The position numbers and the translations under genes were made by a program. This document shows, one piece after another, positions 16,561 to 25,306 of a stretch of 64,000 nucleotides of DNA. Position 1 is the first letter of the stretch. Each line of letters starts with the position of its first letter. This DNA is from Actinomycetota bacterium (GTDB lineage: Bacteria; Actinomycetota; Actinomycetes; Propionibacteriales; Propionibacteriaceae). The stretch lies in the NCBI GenBank assembly GCA_020161755.1, contig JAIUOS010000001.1, forward strand, positions 1 through 64,000. Reading direction: 5' to 3'. A model generated the notes under the pieces. The model did not search any database and was not told the DNA's origin. It was given only the letters and a program-made list of their open reading frames with translations.

Positions 16561-18624
16561 TCAGGGCTTCACATCAATGATGGGGTCCCCGAGCGCAACC
16601 TGGGTGGACGTCCGCGGAACCACCGACCCGAGAGTCATGGTGTTGATGACCACGACGATGGTGGTGGTGTCGTAGCCCGCGGCCGAGACCGCGGCCAGGT
16701 CGACGTCGGCCAGCACGTCGCCGGCCTCCACCCGCTGGTCCTTCGCGACCGCGACCTTGAAGCCCTTGCCCTCGAGCCGGACGGTGTCGATACCGACGTG
16801 CACCAGCACCTCGACCCCGTCGTCGGTCTTGATCCCGAAGGCGTGACCGCTGTCGGGGACGGTGACCAGCACGCCGGAGACCGGCGCGACCACGCGTCCG
16901 GACGACGGCTCGATGCCGACGCCCTCACCGAGGGCCTTGGACGCGAACACCTTGTCCTTGACCTCGGCCAGCGCGATGACCTTGCCGGCCACGGGGGCCG
17001 ACACGACGTCGGTCCGGACGAGGGTGGCGACGCCACCACCGGCACCCGCAACCGCGGCGGCAGCGGCCACCGGAGCAGCGGCGGAACCCTCGCTGCGCTT
17101 CTTCTCCATCGCCAGGTCGGCCTCGTTCTGGGCACGCTCGGCCTCCCACTCCGCCTTCTGCTCGGGCGTGCGGTAGTCGGACGCGATGACCAGCACCATC
17201 GACACCACGAAGGCGGCGGCGATCGAGATCACGTAGATCCAGGTCGGGGCGAACACCGGGATGGTGAGCAGCGAGGTGAACGCGAAGGCGCCGGTCTTCA
17301 CGGTGCCGAAGATCCAGCCGAGGATGCCGATGGTCAGACCACCGGTCGCACAGCCGATCAGCATGCGCGGGTAGATCCGCTTGAAGCGCAGGTGGATGCC
17401 GTACAGGGACGGCTCGGAGATACCACCCAGCAGGCCGGCGGCCAGTGCACCGATCGAGGTCTGGCGAACCTCGTTGTCACGGGCCCGGCTGGAGACGACC
17501 AGGACGCCGGCGGTCGCGCCGAAGCAGGCGAAGTTCCACGTGCCCATCGGGCCCTGGATGAAGTCGTAACCAAGGGTGCTGATGTTGGCGAGCATGAGCG
17601 CGTTGAGCGGCCAGTGCAGGCCGAGCGGCACCAGGAACGGGTAGATCATCGGGATCAGGACCGCGAACAACAGCGGCACCGTGCTGTTCAGCCAGGCCAG
17701 TCCGGCACCCAGGCCGTTGCCGAGCCAGATGCTGATCGGGCCGATGATGAAGCCGGTGATCGGGATCATGATCAGCAGGCAGAAGAACGGGACGAAGACC
17801 ATTTGCAGGTTCTCGGGGAAGATCTTCTTCAGCAGTTTGTAGAGCTGGGCGAGCACCGCGACCATGATCAGCGGCACGAACACCTGGCCGCCGTAGTCGT
17901 TCAGCTGCATCGGCAGACCGGCCACCATGGCCACGCACTGCTTGCCGAGCTCGGTCTGGGTGCAGACGGTGTCGGCCGCGCCGGTCAGCGACAGGTAGTT
18001 CGGGGTGAACATCGCCGCCATGATCGCCGCACCGACCCACGGGTCGACGTTCAGCTTCTTGGCGGCGTTGTACGCGACCATGATCGGCAGGAAGTAGAGC
18101 ACCGACCGCCACATGGCGTCCCAGAACACCCAGGTGGCGCCCGCGGCCGTCAGGCGGTCGACGCCCTGGAACGGGACGATGTGGAGGGCGTCCAGGATCG
18201 CGGCGATCGCGATGATCAGGGACGAGCCGAGCAGCACGCCCAGCAGCGGGCGGAACGAGTCGGAAAGGTACTCGAAGAAGGCGTCGAGCCAGGCGTACTT
18301 GCCCCGCACCTTCGCCCGTTCGCGCGCCTTGATATCGGCGTCGGACAGGCTCTTGCCCGCTCCGGACATCGCGGGCAGGTTCATGATCTCGTTGAACGTG
18401 GTCTGGACGCCGCCGCCGATCACCACCTGGTAGCGGTCGCCGCTCTGGGGCACCGCGCCCATGACGCCGGGGATCTTCTCCACCGCCGCCTGGTCGATGC
18501 CGGAGGCATCCTTCAGTTCGAAACGCAGTCGCGTCGCACAGTGGGTGAGGCTCAGGACATTGTCTGCACCGCCGACACCATCAACGATCTGCTCAGCGGT
18601 ACTCCGCTGCGTTGTGGACTCCAT
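16561..18624 (-). CDS. bglF: beta-glucoside-type PTS transporter, EIIBCA
   Basis: 687 residues with all three PTS domains in one chain. EIIB (residues 1-85) has the phosphocysteine motif LSLTHCATRLRFELKD. EIIC (about 105-470) has ten or so membrane segments and the GGISEPSLYGI signature near a substrate-binding loop. EIIA (about 525-687, crr-like) has GVGIEPSSG, FGIKTDDGVEVLVHVGIDTV with the phospho-His, and a C-terminal GDPIIDV. It imports and phosphorylates an aryl- or beta-glucoside; exact sugar unknown. Expression should be induced through antitermination at the leader hairpin. Confidence 0.92.
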   Translation of the reverse strand: MESTTQRSTAEQIVDGVGGADNVLSLTHCATRLRFELKDASGIDQAAVEKIPGVMGAVPQSGDRYQVVIGGGVQTTFNEIMNLPAMSGAGKSLSDADIKARERAKVRGKYAWLDAFFEYLSDSFRPLLGVLLGSSLIIAIAAILDALHIVPFQGVDRLTAAGATWVFWDAMWRSVLYFLPIMVAYNAAKKLNVDPWVGAAIMAAMFTPNYLSLTGAADTVCTQTELGKQCVAMVAGLPMQLNDYGGQVFVPLIMVAVLAQLYKLLKKIFPENLQMVFVPFFCLLIMIPITGFIIGPISIWLGNGLGAGLAWLNSTVPLLFAVLIPMIYPFLVPLGLHWPLNALMLANISTLGYDFIQGPMGTWNFACFGATAGVLVVSSRARDNEVRQTSIGALAAGLLGGISEPSLYGIHLRFKRIYPRMLIGCATGGLTIGILGWIFGTVKTGAFAFTSLLTIPVFAPTWIYVISIAAAFVVSMVLVIASDYRTPEQKAEWEAERAQNEADLAMEKKRSEGSAAAPVAAAAAVAGAGGGVATLVRTDVVSAPVAGKVIALAEVKDKVFASKALGEGVGIEPSSGRVVAPVSGVLVTVPDSGHAFGIKTDDGVEVLVHVGIDTVRLEGKGFKVAVAKDQRVEAGDVLADVDLAAVSAAGYDTTTIVVVINTMTLGSVVPRTSTQVALGDPIIDVKP

Positions 18625-18649
18625 CGTCTTTCCTTCCCGAAATGACCGG

Positions 18650-18696
18650 AAAAAACAAAAAAGACCCGAGACGCACCGAAGTGCTTCTCAGGTCTT
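18650..18696 (-). terminator. leader terminator upstream of bglF
   Basis: On the minus strand a stem of AAGACCTGAG...CTCGGGTCTT around an inner GCACTTCGGTGC hairpin is followed by a T-rich run (TTTTTTGTTTTTT), a textbook intrinsic terminator. Its 5' arm overlaps the antiterminator site, so only one of the two structures can form. Confidence 0.9.
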
Positions 18697-18718
18697 GCCC
18701 CTTTACGGGTAACAACCC
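18687..18718 (-). promoter_or_regulatory. ribonucleic antiterminator (RAT) for LicT
   Basis: The minus strand reads GGGTTGTTACCCGTAAAGGG followed by GCAAGACCTGAG. This matches the LicT/SacT-type RAT layout (GGxTTGTTACT...GCAAAACCT) and overlaps the terminator stem by about ten bases. Binding of the antiterminator encoded at 15693-16541 should stabilise it and let transcription enter bglF. Confidence 0.88.
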
Positions 18719-18775
18719 TCGTTGTTGCTCAGGGAGCAGATTAGGCACCTTGTGGGCGTCTCGTCAATCGCGCGG

Positions 18776-19312
18776 TCAGCCGGAGGCGTCCGGGCGGGCG
18801 ATGCGGAAAAGCTCGCAGGTGACGTCGTAGTAGCGGTCGGTCGGTCCGAGGCCGGTCATCCCGAGGCGTTCGCAGACGGCCTGGGAGGGCCGGTTCTCGG
18901 GGTAGGTGACCGCGAACACCTCAGGGAACCCGTTGTCCCAGGCGTAGCGCAGCAGCCGTCCGCCCGCCTCGGTGGCGTAGCCGCGTCCCCACACCTCGGG
19001 ACGCAGGTGCCAGCCGACCTCGACGTCGGTGGTGGGCTCGGCGGTGCCGCTCGCCGGGAGCAGTTTCAGCAGCGCCGACCCGACGGGCGCGGTCTCGCCG
19101 ATGGGCACGATCGCCCAGCTGCCGAACAGCGGCCCCATGGCAGACCAACGGGCGACGGCGGCGTCCGCCTCGGCCGGGTCGGTCATCGCGCGTGGGCTGG
19201 TGCCGAGGTGGCGGGCCACCTCCCACTGCGAGTAGATCTCGAAGGCGGCCGGGGCGTCGTCCCCCCGCCAGGGACGCAGGGTCAGGCGCTCGGTGGCCAG
19301 GACCGGAAGCAT
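18776..19312 (-). CDS. GNAT-family N-acetyltransferase (RimJ/RimL type)
   Basis: 178 residues. LATERLTLRPWRGDD is the family's N-terminal strand. DVEVGWHLRPEVWGRGYATE carries the acetyl-CoA pyrophosphate loop (GRGYATE), and RPSQAVCERLGM is the late conserved helix. The acceptor is unknown: it could be a ribosomal or other protein N-terminus, or a small molecule. It is transcribed alone, with a long palindrome in its upstream divergent gap. Confidence 0.85.
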   Translation of the reverse strand: MLPVLATERLTLRPWRGDDAPAAFEIYSQWEVARHLGTSPRAMTDPAEADAAVARWSAMGPLFGSWAIVPIGETAPVGSALLKLLPASGTAEPTTDVEVGWHLRPEVWGRGYATEAGGRLLRYAWDNGFPEVFAVTYPENRPSQAVCERLGMTGLGPTDRYYDVTCELFRIARPDASG

Positions 19313-19326
19313 GCGCCCACCCTAAG

Positions 19327-19403
19327 CGACGCGATTCGCCCTGGATCGGGTCGTTTCGGGCCGGAATGCCGATTCCGGCGCCGATCCAGGGCGGATTGCG
19401 TCG
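19327..19403. repeat. 77-bp nested palindrome in a divergent gap
   Basis: Outer 23-bp arms at 19327-19349 and 19381-19403 differ at two positions. An inner stem GCCGGAAT/ATTCCGGC (19360-19378) lies between them. The sequence is unrelated to the GGGGACAGTCCCC family. It sits between two divergent genes, so it is not a simple terminator. Confidence 0.92.
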
Positions 19404-19455
19404 CCCGACGACCGCGACGTTGGACGGTGGCCGGGACGGCCGGGATCATGGGGCG

Positions 19456-20637
19456 ATGCGAAGGTTCCCCGACGACGCACGGAGGGCACGGCTCGCCCGG
19501 CGGCACGGCATCGCGCCCGGGTACCGGTACGCCGACCCGGTGTCGGCGACGACCGCGATGACCGTGCTGCACGCCACCGAGGCGCCGTCCGTGCACCTGT
19601 CGCTGGCCGCCCGCGTGGACGGGCTGACGATCGGCACCGTCGACGATGCGCTGTACGAGCAGCGGAGCCTGGTGAAGCAGCTGGCCATGCGCCGCACCCT
19701 GTTCGTGTTCCCGCGCGACCTGCTGCCGGCGGCGTGGGGCAGCGCGTCGGCCCGGGTAGCCGCCACCCAGCTGCGGTCGCTGGCGGCCGACCTCGAGCGG
19801 GCCGGGTCGATCAGCGACGGGGCGGCCTGGGTCGAGGCCACCGGACGCGAGGTGCTCGCCCACCTGGCCGGCGGGCGAGAGCTCGACGCGGCCACCCTGC
19901 GGGCGGAGGTGCCGCTGCTGGAGGCCCGGATCGTGTCCGGGAGCGGGCGCTGGCAGCAGGAGACGCCGATCGCGCCGCGGCTGCTGACGCTGCTGGGAGC
20001 GCGAGGCCAGCTGATGCGCGGCCGCAACGGCGGGCACTGGCGGCTGGCGCGGCCGCGGTGGACGTCGACCGAGTCGTGGCTGGGCGAACCGGCCGTGGCC
20101 CTGCCCGAGCAGGAGGGGTACGCCGAGCTCGTCCGTCGCTGGTTGTGGACGTTCGGGCCCGGCACCGAGACCGACCTGTCCTGGTGGCTGGGGTCGACGA
20201 AGGCCGCGGCGCGGCGGGCGCTGGCCGACGTGGCGGCGGTCGGGGTGCTGCTCGACTCGGGCGAGACCGGCTGGGTGCTGCCCGGTGACGACGAACCCGA
20301 CCCCGGGCTGGAGTCGTGGGCGGCGCTGCTGCCCACCCTCGACCCGACCACGATGGGCTGGAAGCAGCGCGACTTCTACCTCGACCCGCAGGACGTGCCC
20401 TACCTGTTCGACACGGTGGGCAACGCCGGCAGCACCGCCTGGTGGAACGGACGCGTGGTCGGGTGCTGGGTGCAGGACGACGACGGCGTCGTGCGGGTCA
20501 TCCACCGCCGCGAACCCTCGGACGAGGCCCGCGCCGCCCTCGACCGGGAGGCCGCCCGGCTCACCGACTGGCTCGCCGGCGAGGTGGTCTCCAGCATCTT
20601 CGCCTCCCCGCAGGCCCGCGGCGAGCGCCTCCGCTGA
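19456..20637 (+). CDS. winged-helix DNA-binding domain protein (HTH_42 / AlkZ-like)
   Basis: 393 residues from the ATG at 19456. Members of this family contain three winged-helix units; a subset (AlkZ, AlkX) are DNA glycosylases that unhook interstrand crosslinks. Visible family features are the N-terminal RRARLARRHGIAPGY, MRRTLFVFPRDLLPAAWGSA, WTFGPGTETDLSWWLGSTK, and the late DVPYLFDTVGNAGSTAWWNG. The QxQ or QxD catalytic motif of true glycosylases was not confidently located, so enzymatic activity is uncertain. Confidence 0.75.
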   Translation: MRRFPDDARRARLARRHGIAPGYRYADPVSATTAMTVLHATEAPSVHLSLAARVDGLTIGTVDDALYEQRSLVKQLAMRRTLFVFPRDLLPAAWGSASARVAATQLRSLAADLERAGSISDGAAWVEATGREVLAHLAGGRELDAATLRAEVPLLEARIVSGSGRWQQETPIAPRLLTLLGARGQLMRGRNGGHWRLARPRWTSTESWLGEPAVALPEQEGYAELVRRWLWTFGPGTETDLSWWLGSTKAAARRALADVAAVGVLLDSGETGWVLPGDDEPDPGLESWAALLPTLDPTTMGWKQRDFYLDPQDVPYLFDTVGNAGSTAWWNGRVVGCWVQDDDGVVRVIHRREPSDEARAALDREAARLTDWLAGEVVSSIFASPQARGERLR

Positions 20638-21165
20638 GGTCCCACCCGCTCAGTTCGCCACCCGGACGCTGCCCTGCTCCCCCGTCCCCTTCGTTCAGCC
20701 TCCGCCACCCGTCCCACCCGCTCAGTTCGCCACCGAAACGTCCCCTCGCCACCGGAATTCCGGGCGCTAGGGAGCACTTCGGTGGCGAGGAGGGGGACGA
20801 GAGCGGACGGCCATCGGAGGGGGTGGCGCACGAAGACGCCTCCCCGGCTCGGGAGCGGGCACCGCCAGCCTGCGCCACCCCCGTCCTACCCGTCCCACCG
20901 GCCCAGTTCGCCACCGAAACGTCCCCTCGCCACCGGAATTCCGTGCGCGAGGGGACAGTTCGGTGGCGAGGAGGGGGACGGGAGCAGGGGCGCGTCGGGG
21001 AGGGGCCGGCGCCGAAGGCCTCCGGGCGGGCAGCGCGGCGTGACGGAGGTGGGCGCGGCGTGACGGAGACCGCCCCGGCTTGACGGACGCGGGGCGCGTC
21101 CCGCACCCTGTTGGACATGACGGACTGACCTTCTCGCCCTCACCCTGCGATTCGAAGGTCCCTCA
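20638..21165. other. 528-bp non-coding region with a tandemly duplicated palindromic unit
   Basis: No credible gene was found on either strand. The segment holds two copies of a roughly 135-bp unit about 181 bp apart, each starting CCGTCCCACC and containing a nested palindrome. A third partial copy is at 20639-20673. The last 100 bp before the ABC-F gene have a three-codon open frame (ATG ACG GAC TGA at 21117-21128) that is probably chance. Confidence 0.7.
20726..20969. repeat. TTCGCCACCGAA-type nested palindrome, two copies
   Basis: Copies at 20726-20788 and 20907-20969. Each has outer arms TTCGCCACCGAA/TTCGGTGGCGA and an inner GGAATTCC centre. A third copy of the family lies at 33491-33562, so the family brackets the LanC/protease/CHAT block. 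Confidence 0.92.
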
Positions 21166-22818
21166 ATGTCTGCATCACTCTTCCTTTCCGGCGTGGCCGC
21201 GTCCTTCGGCGCGCAGCCGCTGTTCGCCGGCCTCGACCTGACGCTGGCTCCCGGCGACGTCACCGCCCTCGTCGGCCCGAACGGCTCGGGCAAGACCACG
21301 CTGCTGCGCATCGTGGCCGGTGAGCACGCCCCCGAGGCGGGTACGATCCGGCTCGCCCCGCCGGGCGCGAGCATCGGCTACCTGCCGCAGTCGCCGCCCT
21401 CGCCGAGCGAGTCGGTCCTCGGTTACGCGCGGCGCCGGACCGGCGTCGGCCCCGCGCAGGACGCGTTCGAGCACGCCGCCGACCAGCTCGCCGCCGGCGT
21501 CGACCACGCGGACGAGCGCTACGCCCACGCCCTGGAGGTGTGGCTCGCGCTGGGCGGGGCCGACCTCGAGGTGCGCCTCGCCGAGGTCCTCGCCCGGCTC
21601 GAACTCGACGTGCCGCTGGAGCGTCCGGTCGGCACCCTCTCCGGCGGCCAGGCCGCGCGCGCGGGGCTGGCGTCCATCCTGGTCAGCCGGTACGACCTGC
21701 TGTTGCTCGACGAGCCCACCAACAACCTCGACGTCGACGGGCTGGAGGCCATCACCGGGTTCGTCCAGTGGCTCGGCTCGCCGGTCCTGATCGCGTCCCA
21801 CGACCGGACGTTCCTGGACGCGGTCGCGACCTCCGTCCTCGAGCTCGACCTGGCCCAGCAGGCCGTCAACCACTACACCGGCGGCTGGACCGAGTACCGC
21901 GAGGCCCGCGCGCTCGCCCGCTCCCAGGCCCAGGAGGCCTACGCGACCTATGCCGCACAGAAGGCCGACCTCGTCGAGCAGGCCCGCCGCAAGACCGAGT
22001 GGGCGCGCGAGGGACGCAGCAAGGCGGCGAAGCTCGGCCCGGGCATGAAGCTGGAGAAGAAGTACCGGGAGGACCGCGCCCGCCGGATGGACCAGCGCGC
22101 CGCCCGGGTGCGGGACGCGGTCGACCGGCTCCCCGAAGTGGAGCAGCCTCGCCGCGAGTGGGAACTGCGCTACTCGATCAGCGAGGCCGCCGCGTCCGCG
22201 GAGGTGGTGCTCACCCTCGACCACGTGGTCGCCCGCAACGGAGAGTTCCGGCTCGGCCCGGTGTCGGCGCAGGTGGCGCGCGGCGACCGCGTAGCGCTCG
22301 TCGGCCCGAACGGGTCGGGAAAGTCGACCCTGCTGGACGCCCTGCTCGGACGCCAGGAGGTCGAATCGGGGCGGGTGTCCTGGGGCACCCGGGTGGCGCT
22401 CGGCACGCTCGACCAGGGCAGGTCGGCGGTGAGCGGCTCCGCGAGCCTGCTCGACGTGGTGGCGGACGCCCTCGGCGACGCCGAGCGGGTGGCCACCCGC
22501 ACCCTGCTGGCCAAGTTCGGACTGGGCGCCGAACACATCGGACGCCCGTGCGACAGCCTCTCCCTGGGCGAGCGGACGCGCGCGGCGCTGGCCGTCCTCC
22601 AGGGGCGCGCGGTGAACGTCGTGGTGCTCGACGAGCCCACCAACCACCTGGACGCGGCCGCGATCGAGCAATTGGAGGCCGCCCTGACCGCCTTCACCGG
22701 GACGCTGCTGATCGTCACCCACGACCGCACGCTGCTCACCGCCCTGCACCCGTCGACCACCTGGGAGTTCAGCCGCCACGGCGACCACGGGACGGTGGCC
22801 GCCCGTAGCCACTCCTGA
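21166..22818 (+). CDS. ABC-F family ATP-binding protein
   Basis: 550 residues with two ABC domains and no membrane segments. Domain 1 has Walker A GPNGSGKT near residue 45, signature LSGGQAARAG and Walker B LLLLDEPTNNLD. The linker (about 250-330) is a charged helical stretch rich in Lys, Arg and Glu. Domain 2 has GPNGSGKS, SLGERTRAAL and VVVLDEPTNHLD. ABC-F proteins act on the ribosome; some protect against 50S antibiotics and others are translation factors. Sequence alone does not separate these. A resistance role would fit its long structured upstream region and peptide-modification neighbours, but this is inference. Confidence 0.9.
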   Translation: MSASLFLSGVAASFGAQPLFAGLDLTLAPGDVTALVGPNGSGKTTLLRIVAGEHAPEAGTIRLAPPGASIGYLPQSPPSPSESVLGYARRRTGVGPAQDAFEHAADQLAAGVDHADERYAHALEVWLALGGADLEVRLAEVLARLELDVPLERPVGTLSGGQAARAGLASILVSRYDLLLLDEPTNNLDVDGLEAITGFVQWLGSPVLIASHDRTFLDAVATSVLELDLAQQAVNHYTGGWTEYREARALARSQAQEAYATYAAQKADLVEQARRKTEWAREGRSKAAKLGPGMKLEKKYREDRARRMDQRAARVRDAVDRLPEVEQPRREWELRYSISEAAASAEVVLTLDHVVARNGEFRLGPVSAQVARGDRVALVGPNGSGKSTLLDALLGRQEVESGRVSWGTRVALGTLDQGRSAVSGSASLLDVVADALGDAERVATRTLLAKFGLGAEHIGRPCDSLSLGERTRAALAVLQGRAVNVVVLDEPTNHLDAAAIEQLEAALTAFTGTLLIVTHDRTLLTALHPSTTWEFSRHGDHGTVAARSHS

Positions 22819-22822
22819 CCGG

Positions 22823-23278
22823 TCACACCACGCAGAACTCGTTGCCCTCGGGGTCGGCGAGGGTCACCGCGTAGTGGTTCTGGTCGGGCGCGTCGCTGAC
22901 GTAGAGCGTGGTGGCCCCGGCCTCGACCAGCCGCGCCACCTCGGCGTCCACGCGCAGCCGGCGGTCGGCGAGCAGCACCGAGCGTCCGCCGCCGACCTTC
23001 AGGTCGAGGTGCAGCCGGTTCTTGACCGACTTGGCTTCCGGCACCTGCTGGAACCAGATCCGCGGGCCGCGTCCGGTGGGGTCGACGATCGATTCGAAGC
23101 CGTCGTCGTCGGGATCGAGTTCGTCCTCGGGCACGCCGACGCTGCGCCAGTACTCGGTCCAGGTGGACGCGCCGCCCGGCGGCGGCTCGAGCTGCCAGTG
23201 CAGGGCGAGCGACCAGAAGCGGGCGAGCCGGTCGGGCTTCGCGCAGTCGATCGTGAGTTGCAGGGCGAGGTCGGTCAT
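22823..23278 (-). CDS. VOC/glyoxalase-like domain protein
   Basis: 151 residues from the ATG at 23278. The beta-alpha-beta-beta-beta repeats of the VOC fold are seen: LQLTIDCAKPDRLARFWSLA, then PRIWFQQVPEAKSVKNRLHL with a metal-ligand-type His, and LADPEGNEFCVV at the C-terminus. Proteins of this type include dioxygenases and drug-binding proteins; this one has no clear substrate. It converges on the ABC-F gene with a 4-bp gap. Confidence 0.8.
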   Translation of the reverse strand: MTDLALQLTIDCAKPDRLARFWSLALHWQLEPPPGGASTWTEYWRSVGVPEDELDPDDDGFESIVDPTGRGPRIWFQQVPEAKSVKNRLHLDLKVGGGRSVLLADRRLRVDAEVARLVEAGATTLYVSDAPDQNHYAVTLADPEGNEFCVV

Positions 23279-23330
23279 GGACCGATTGTGGCAAGGGGGT
23301 CCGACAATGCGCGGCGAGGGAGCGCCTCGC

Positions 23331-24473
23331 TCAGAAGGCCAGCAGCGAGAGTGAGCCCACGCGGGCGGGCTCGAGCAGGCGAGCCAGGAGCAGGGCGGTA
23401 CCGGCGGTGCCCACGAACAGGCCGAGGCAGCCGTCCGCGCGCAGGCCGGACGGCCAGTCCAGCGGGTCCTCGGGCGCGCCCACCAGAAGGTCGGACGCGA
23501 TCCGGCGCGCGGCGTGCAGGTGGCCGGGCTCGTCCCAGACCTCGGCGGCCAGCACGAGCACGTCGAGAGGCCCGCCCAGGCCGTGGCACAGCGTGAGACC
23601 GCCGGGCACGACGCCGAACCCGCCCGTGCGCGCGAGCGCCGCGGCCCGGGTGAGCTCACGCCCGCACGCCAGCACGGCGGTGTGCGCCTCCGCGGCGATC
23701 GCCTCCGCCGGGTAGTCCAGGTCGAGGCCGAGCTGCACGAGCCGCAGCCGCACCGCGGCCACCCCCGCCGCGCCGTGGCACCACAGCACCGGGTAGCTGG
23801 CCGGCCCGTCGCCCCGCAGGTCCGGCCAGCCCCCACTGACCGGGTCGAACCACGCGGCCTCCCACCGCAGCCCGCCCGCGATGAGCGGCGCTGCCCGGCC
23901 GGACAGGACCGGGAACGCCGCCATCGCCTCGGCGAGCGCCAGCACGACGCCACTGACGCCGTGCGCGAGCCCGCAGAGCACCTCCCCCTCGGCGACGTCG
24001 GGCCAGCAGCACCCCTCGCCGTCCCACCGCGCCCCCGCCGCGATGGCATCGACCAGCGCCGTGACGACGGCCAGGCCCGACCCCGTGCGGACCAGCGCCA
24101 ACAGGTCGCCGGCCAACCCCCCGCCGAGGTCGTATCCCCTCCCTGCGAGGTCCGGACGCGGGGCCACGCCCGCTGCGAGGTCGGCTCCCGCCGACCCTCC
24201 CAGCAGTCCCGGTATCCCGTCCGAGCCTCCCGCAGGAGCCAGGCCGTCGTCACGGCCGAGGGTGCGCAGTGCCCAGGCGATGCCCGCGTTGCCGTCGTAG
24301 AGCGCCGGTCGTGCGGCGCTCAACGCCAACGGTTCCCCCCTCTGGTCGAGCTCCCAGGTCCCCCATCCGCACTGGTTCGCCTGGGGCACTGCACACGTTT
24401 CGATGGCGTCCAGGCACCGGGCCAGGGCGTCGCCGAGGAGGCCGAACTCGTCGACCAGCGGCTGCGCGGTCAT
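23331..24473 (-). CDS. LanC-like lanthionine synthetase cyclase
   Basis: 380 residues with the LanC alpha/alpha barrel motifs. GLAHGVSG holds H171, equivalent to the catalytic His of NisC. VLWCHGAAGVAAVRL holds C232 and TLCHGLGG holds C296-H297, together the Cys/Cys-His zinc ligands. LDWPSGLRADGCLGLFVGTA closes the barrel. LanC enzymes bind a zinc ion that activates Cys thiols for addition to dehydroalanine or dehydrobutyrine, forming (methyl)lanthionine. It is the last gene of an operon with HopA1-like and kinase genes, ATGA overlap upstream. No short precursor peptide gene was found beside it. Confidence 0.88.
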   Translation of the reverse strand: MTAQPLVDEFGLLGDALARCLDAIETCAVPQANQCGWGTWELDQRGEPLALSAARPALYDGNAGIAWALRTLGRDDGLAPAGGSDGIPGLLGGSAGADLAAGVAPRPDLAGRGYDLGGGLAGDLLALVRTGSGLAVVTALVDAIAAGARWDGEGCCWPDVAEGEVLCGLAHGVSGVVLALAEAMAAFPVLSGRAAPLIAGGLRWEAAWFDPVSGGWPDLRGDGPASYPVLWCHGAAGVAAVRLRLVQLGLDLDYPAEAIAAEAHTAVLACGRELTRAAALARTGGFGVVPGGLTLCHGLGGPLDVLVLAAEVWDEPGHLHAARRIASDLLVGAPEDPLDWPSGLRADGCLGLFVGTAGTALLLARLLEPARVGSLSLLAF

Positions 24474-25306
24474 CGGTCCCCTCCTCGCAGGTGAGGCTGC
24501 GTCCATTCCAGGCCGGCCCGGACGAACTCCCGCTGGGCCGCGGCGACCGGATCGTCTCCGCCGGCGATGAACGCCGTAGCGAGCAGCTCGCAGCGGTTCT
24601 GGCCGAAGCTCTGCTCGGTGCCGGGGTCCTCCGACCAGGCGATGCCCGGGACGAAGACGGACGCGAGTGGCGGCGTCGGCGCCTCGACCAGGTCGCCCAC
24701 CACTGCCGGTAGCAGGGCGAGCACGGCGTCCCGGTCGGCGTCGAGCACGTACAGCACGGCCGCGTCGGGCCGGGCGAGCATCTCCGGTTGCGCAGCGATC
24801 TTGAGCGACCAGCACAGGGCGGCACCGTCCAGCGCGTCCGGCAGCACCCGCGCGAGTTCGACGACCCGGTCGGGACGCACCGCCAGGTACACCCTGGTCA
24901 CGTCGGGACGCAGCCGGGTGACGTCCCAACCGCCGCCCCACGCTCGCCACCAGCCCTCCGACTCGTAGCCGCCGGCGCGGTCGACCGTCACCACGTCGTC
25001 GCCCACCCGCGCGGGACGCCCGGGGCGTCCGGGCAGGTGGTGGTCGCCCGCGGAGACCGCTCGGGCATGCCCGTCGGGCGTGGTGACCACGACCGTCCCG
25101 GCCAGCCCGGTGGCCGTCACCCGGCACCCGGCGAGCCACCGGCGGCTGTGCGCCACCCGCAGTTGCCCGGCCAGCGGCGGGGATCCGGGTGCCACCGCCG
25201 GCACCCGGATCCCGGGACGCGCAGCGGCGTACCAGCCGCCGTACAGGTCCTCGCCCGACCGCCAGACCCGATGGGCCTCGCGGATCGCCACCGCCAACTC
25301 AGCCAT
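24470..25306 (-). CDS. HopA1-family protein, candidate phospho-Ser/Thr lyase of a class V-like lanthionine synthetase
   Basis: 278 residues with no membrane segment. The pattern fits HopA1 effector-family proteins of actinobacteria: GEDLYGGWYAA early, VTRVYLAVRPDRVVELARVL, then ALCWSLKIAAQPEMLARPDA, AAVLYVLDADRD and, late, VFVPGIAWSEDPGTEQSFGQ followed by NRCELLA. In class V lanthipeptide pathways (lexapeptide, cacaoidin) HopA1-like proteins are proposed to eliminate phosphate from Ser/Thr after an APH-like kinase acts. Its position between an APH-like kinase and a LanC protein, all translationally coupled, supports the same role. Family assignment is from remembered motif pattern, not from a search. 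Confidence 0.72.
   Translation of the reverse strand: MAELAVAIREAHRVWRSGEDLYGGWYAAARPGIRVPAVAPGSPPLAGQLRVAHSRRWLAGCRVTATGLAGTVVVTTPDGHARAVSAGDHHLPGRPGRPARVGDDVVTVDRAGGYESEGWWRAWGGGWDVTRLRPDVTRVYLAVRPDRVVELARVLPDALDGAALCWSLKIAAQPEMLARPDAAVLYVLDADRDAVLALLPAVVGDLVEAPTPPLASVFVPGIAWSEDPGTEQSFGQNRCELLATAFIAGGDDPVAAAQREFVRAGLEWTQPHLRGGDR

Noticed and set aside
21117-21128. Three-codon leader peptide upstream of the ABC-F gene
   Set aside because: Too short to judge, no ribosome site, and no clear attenuator pair around it.
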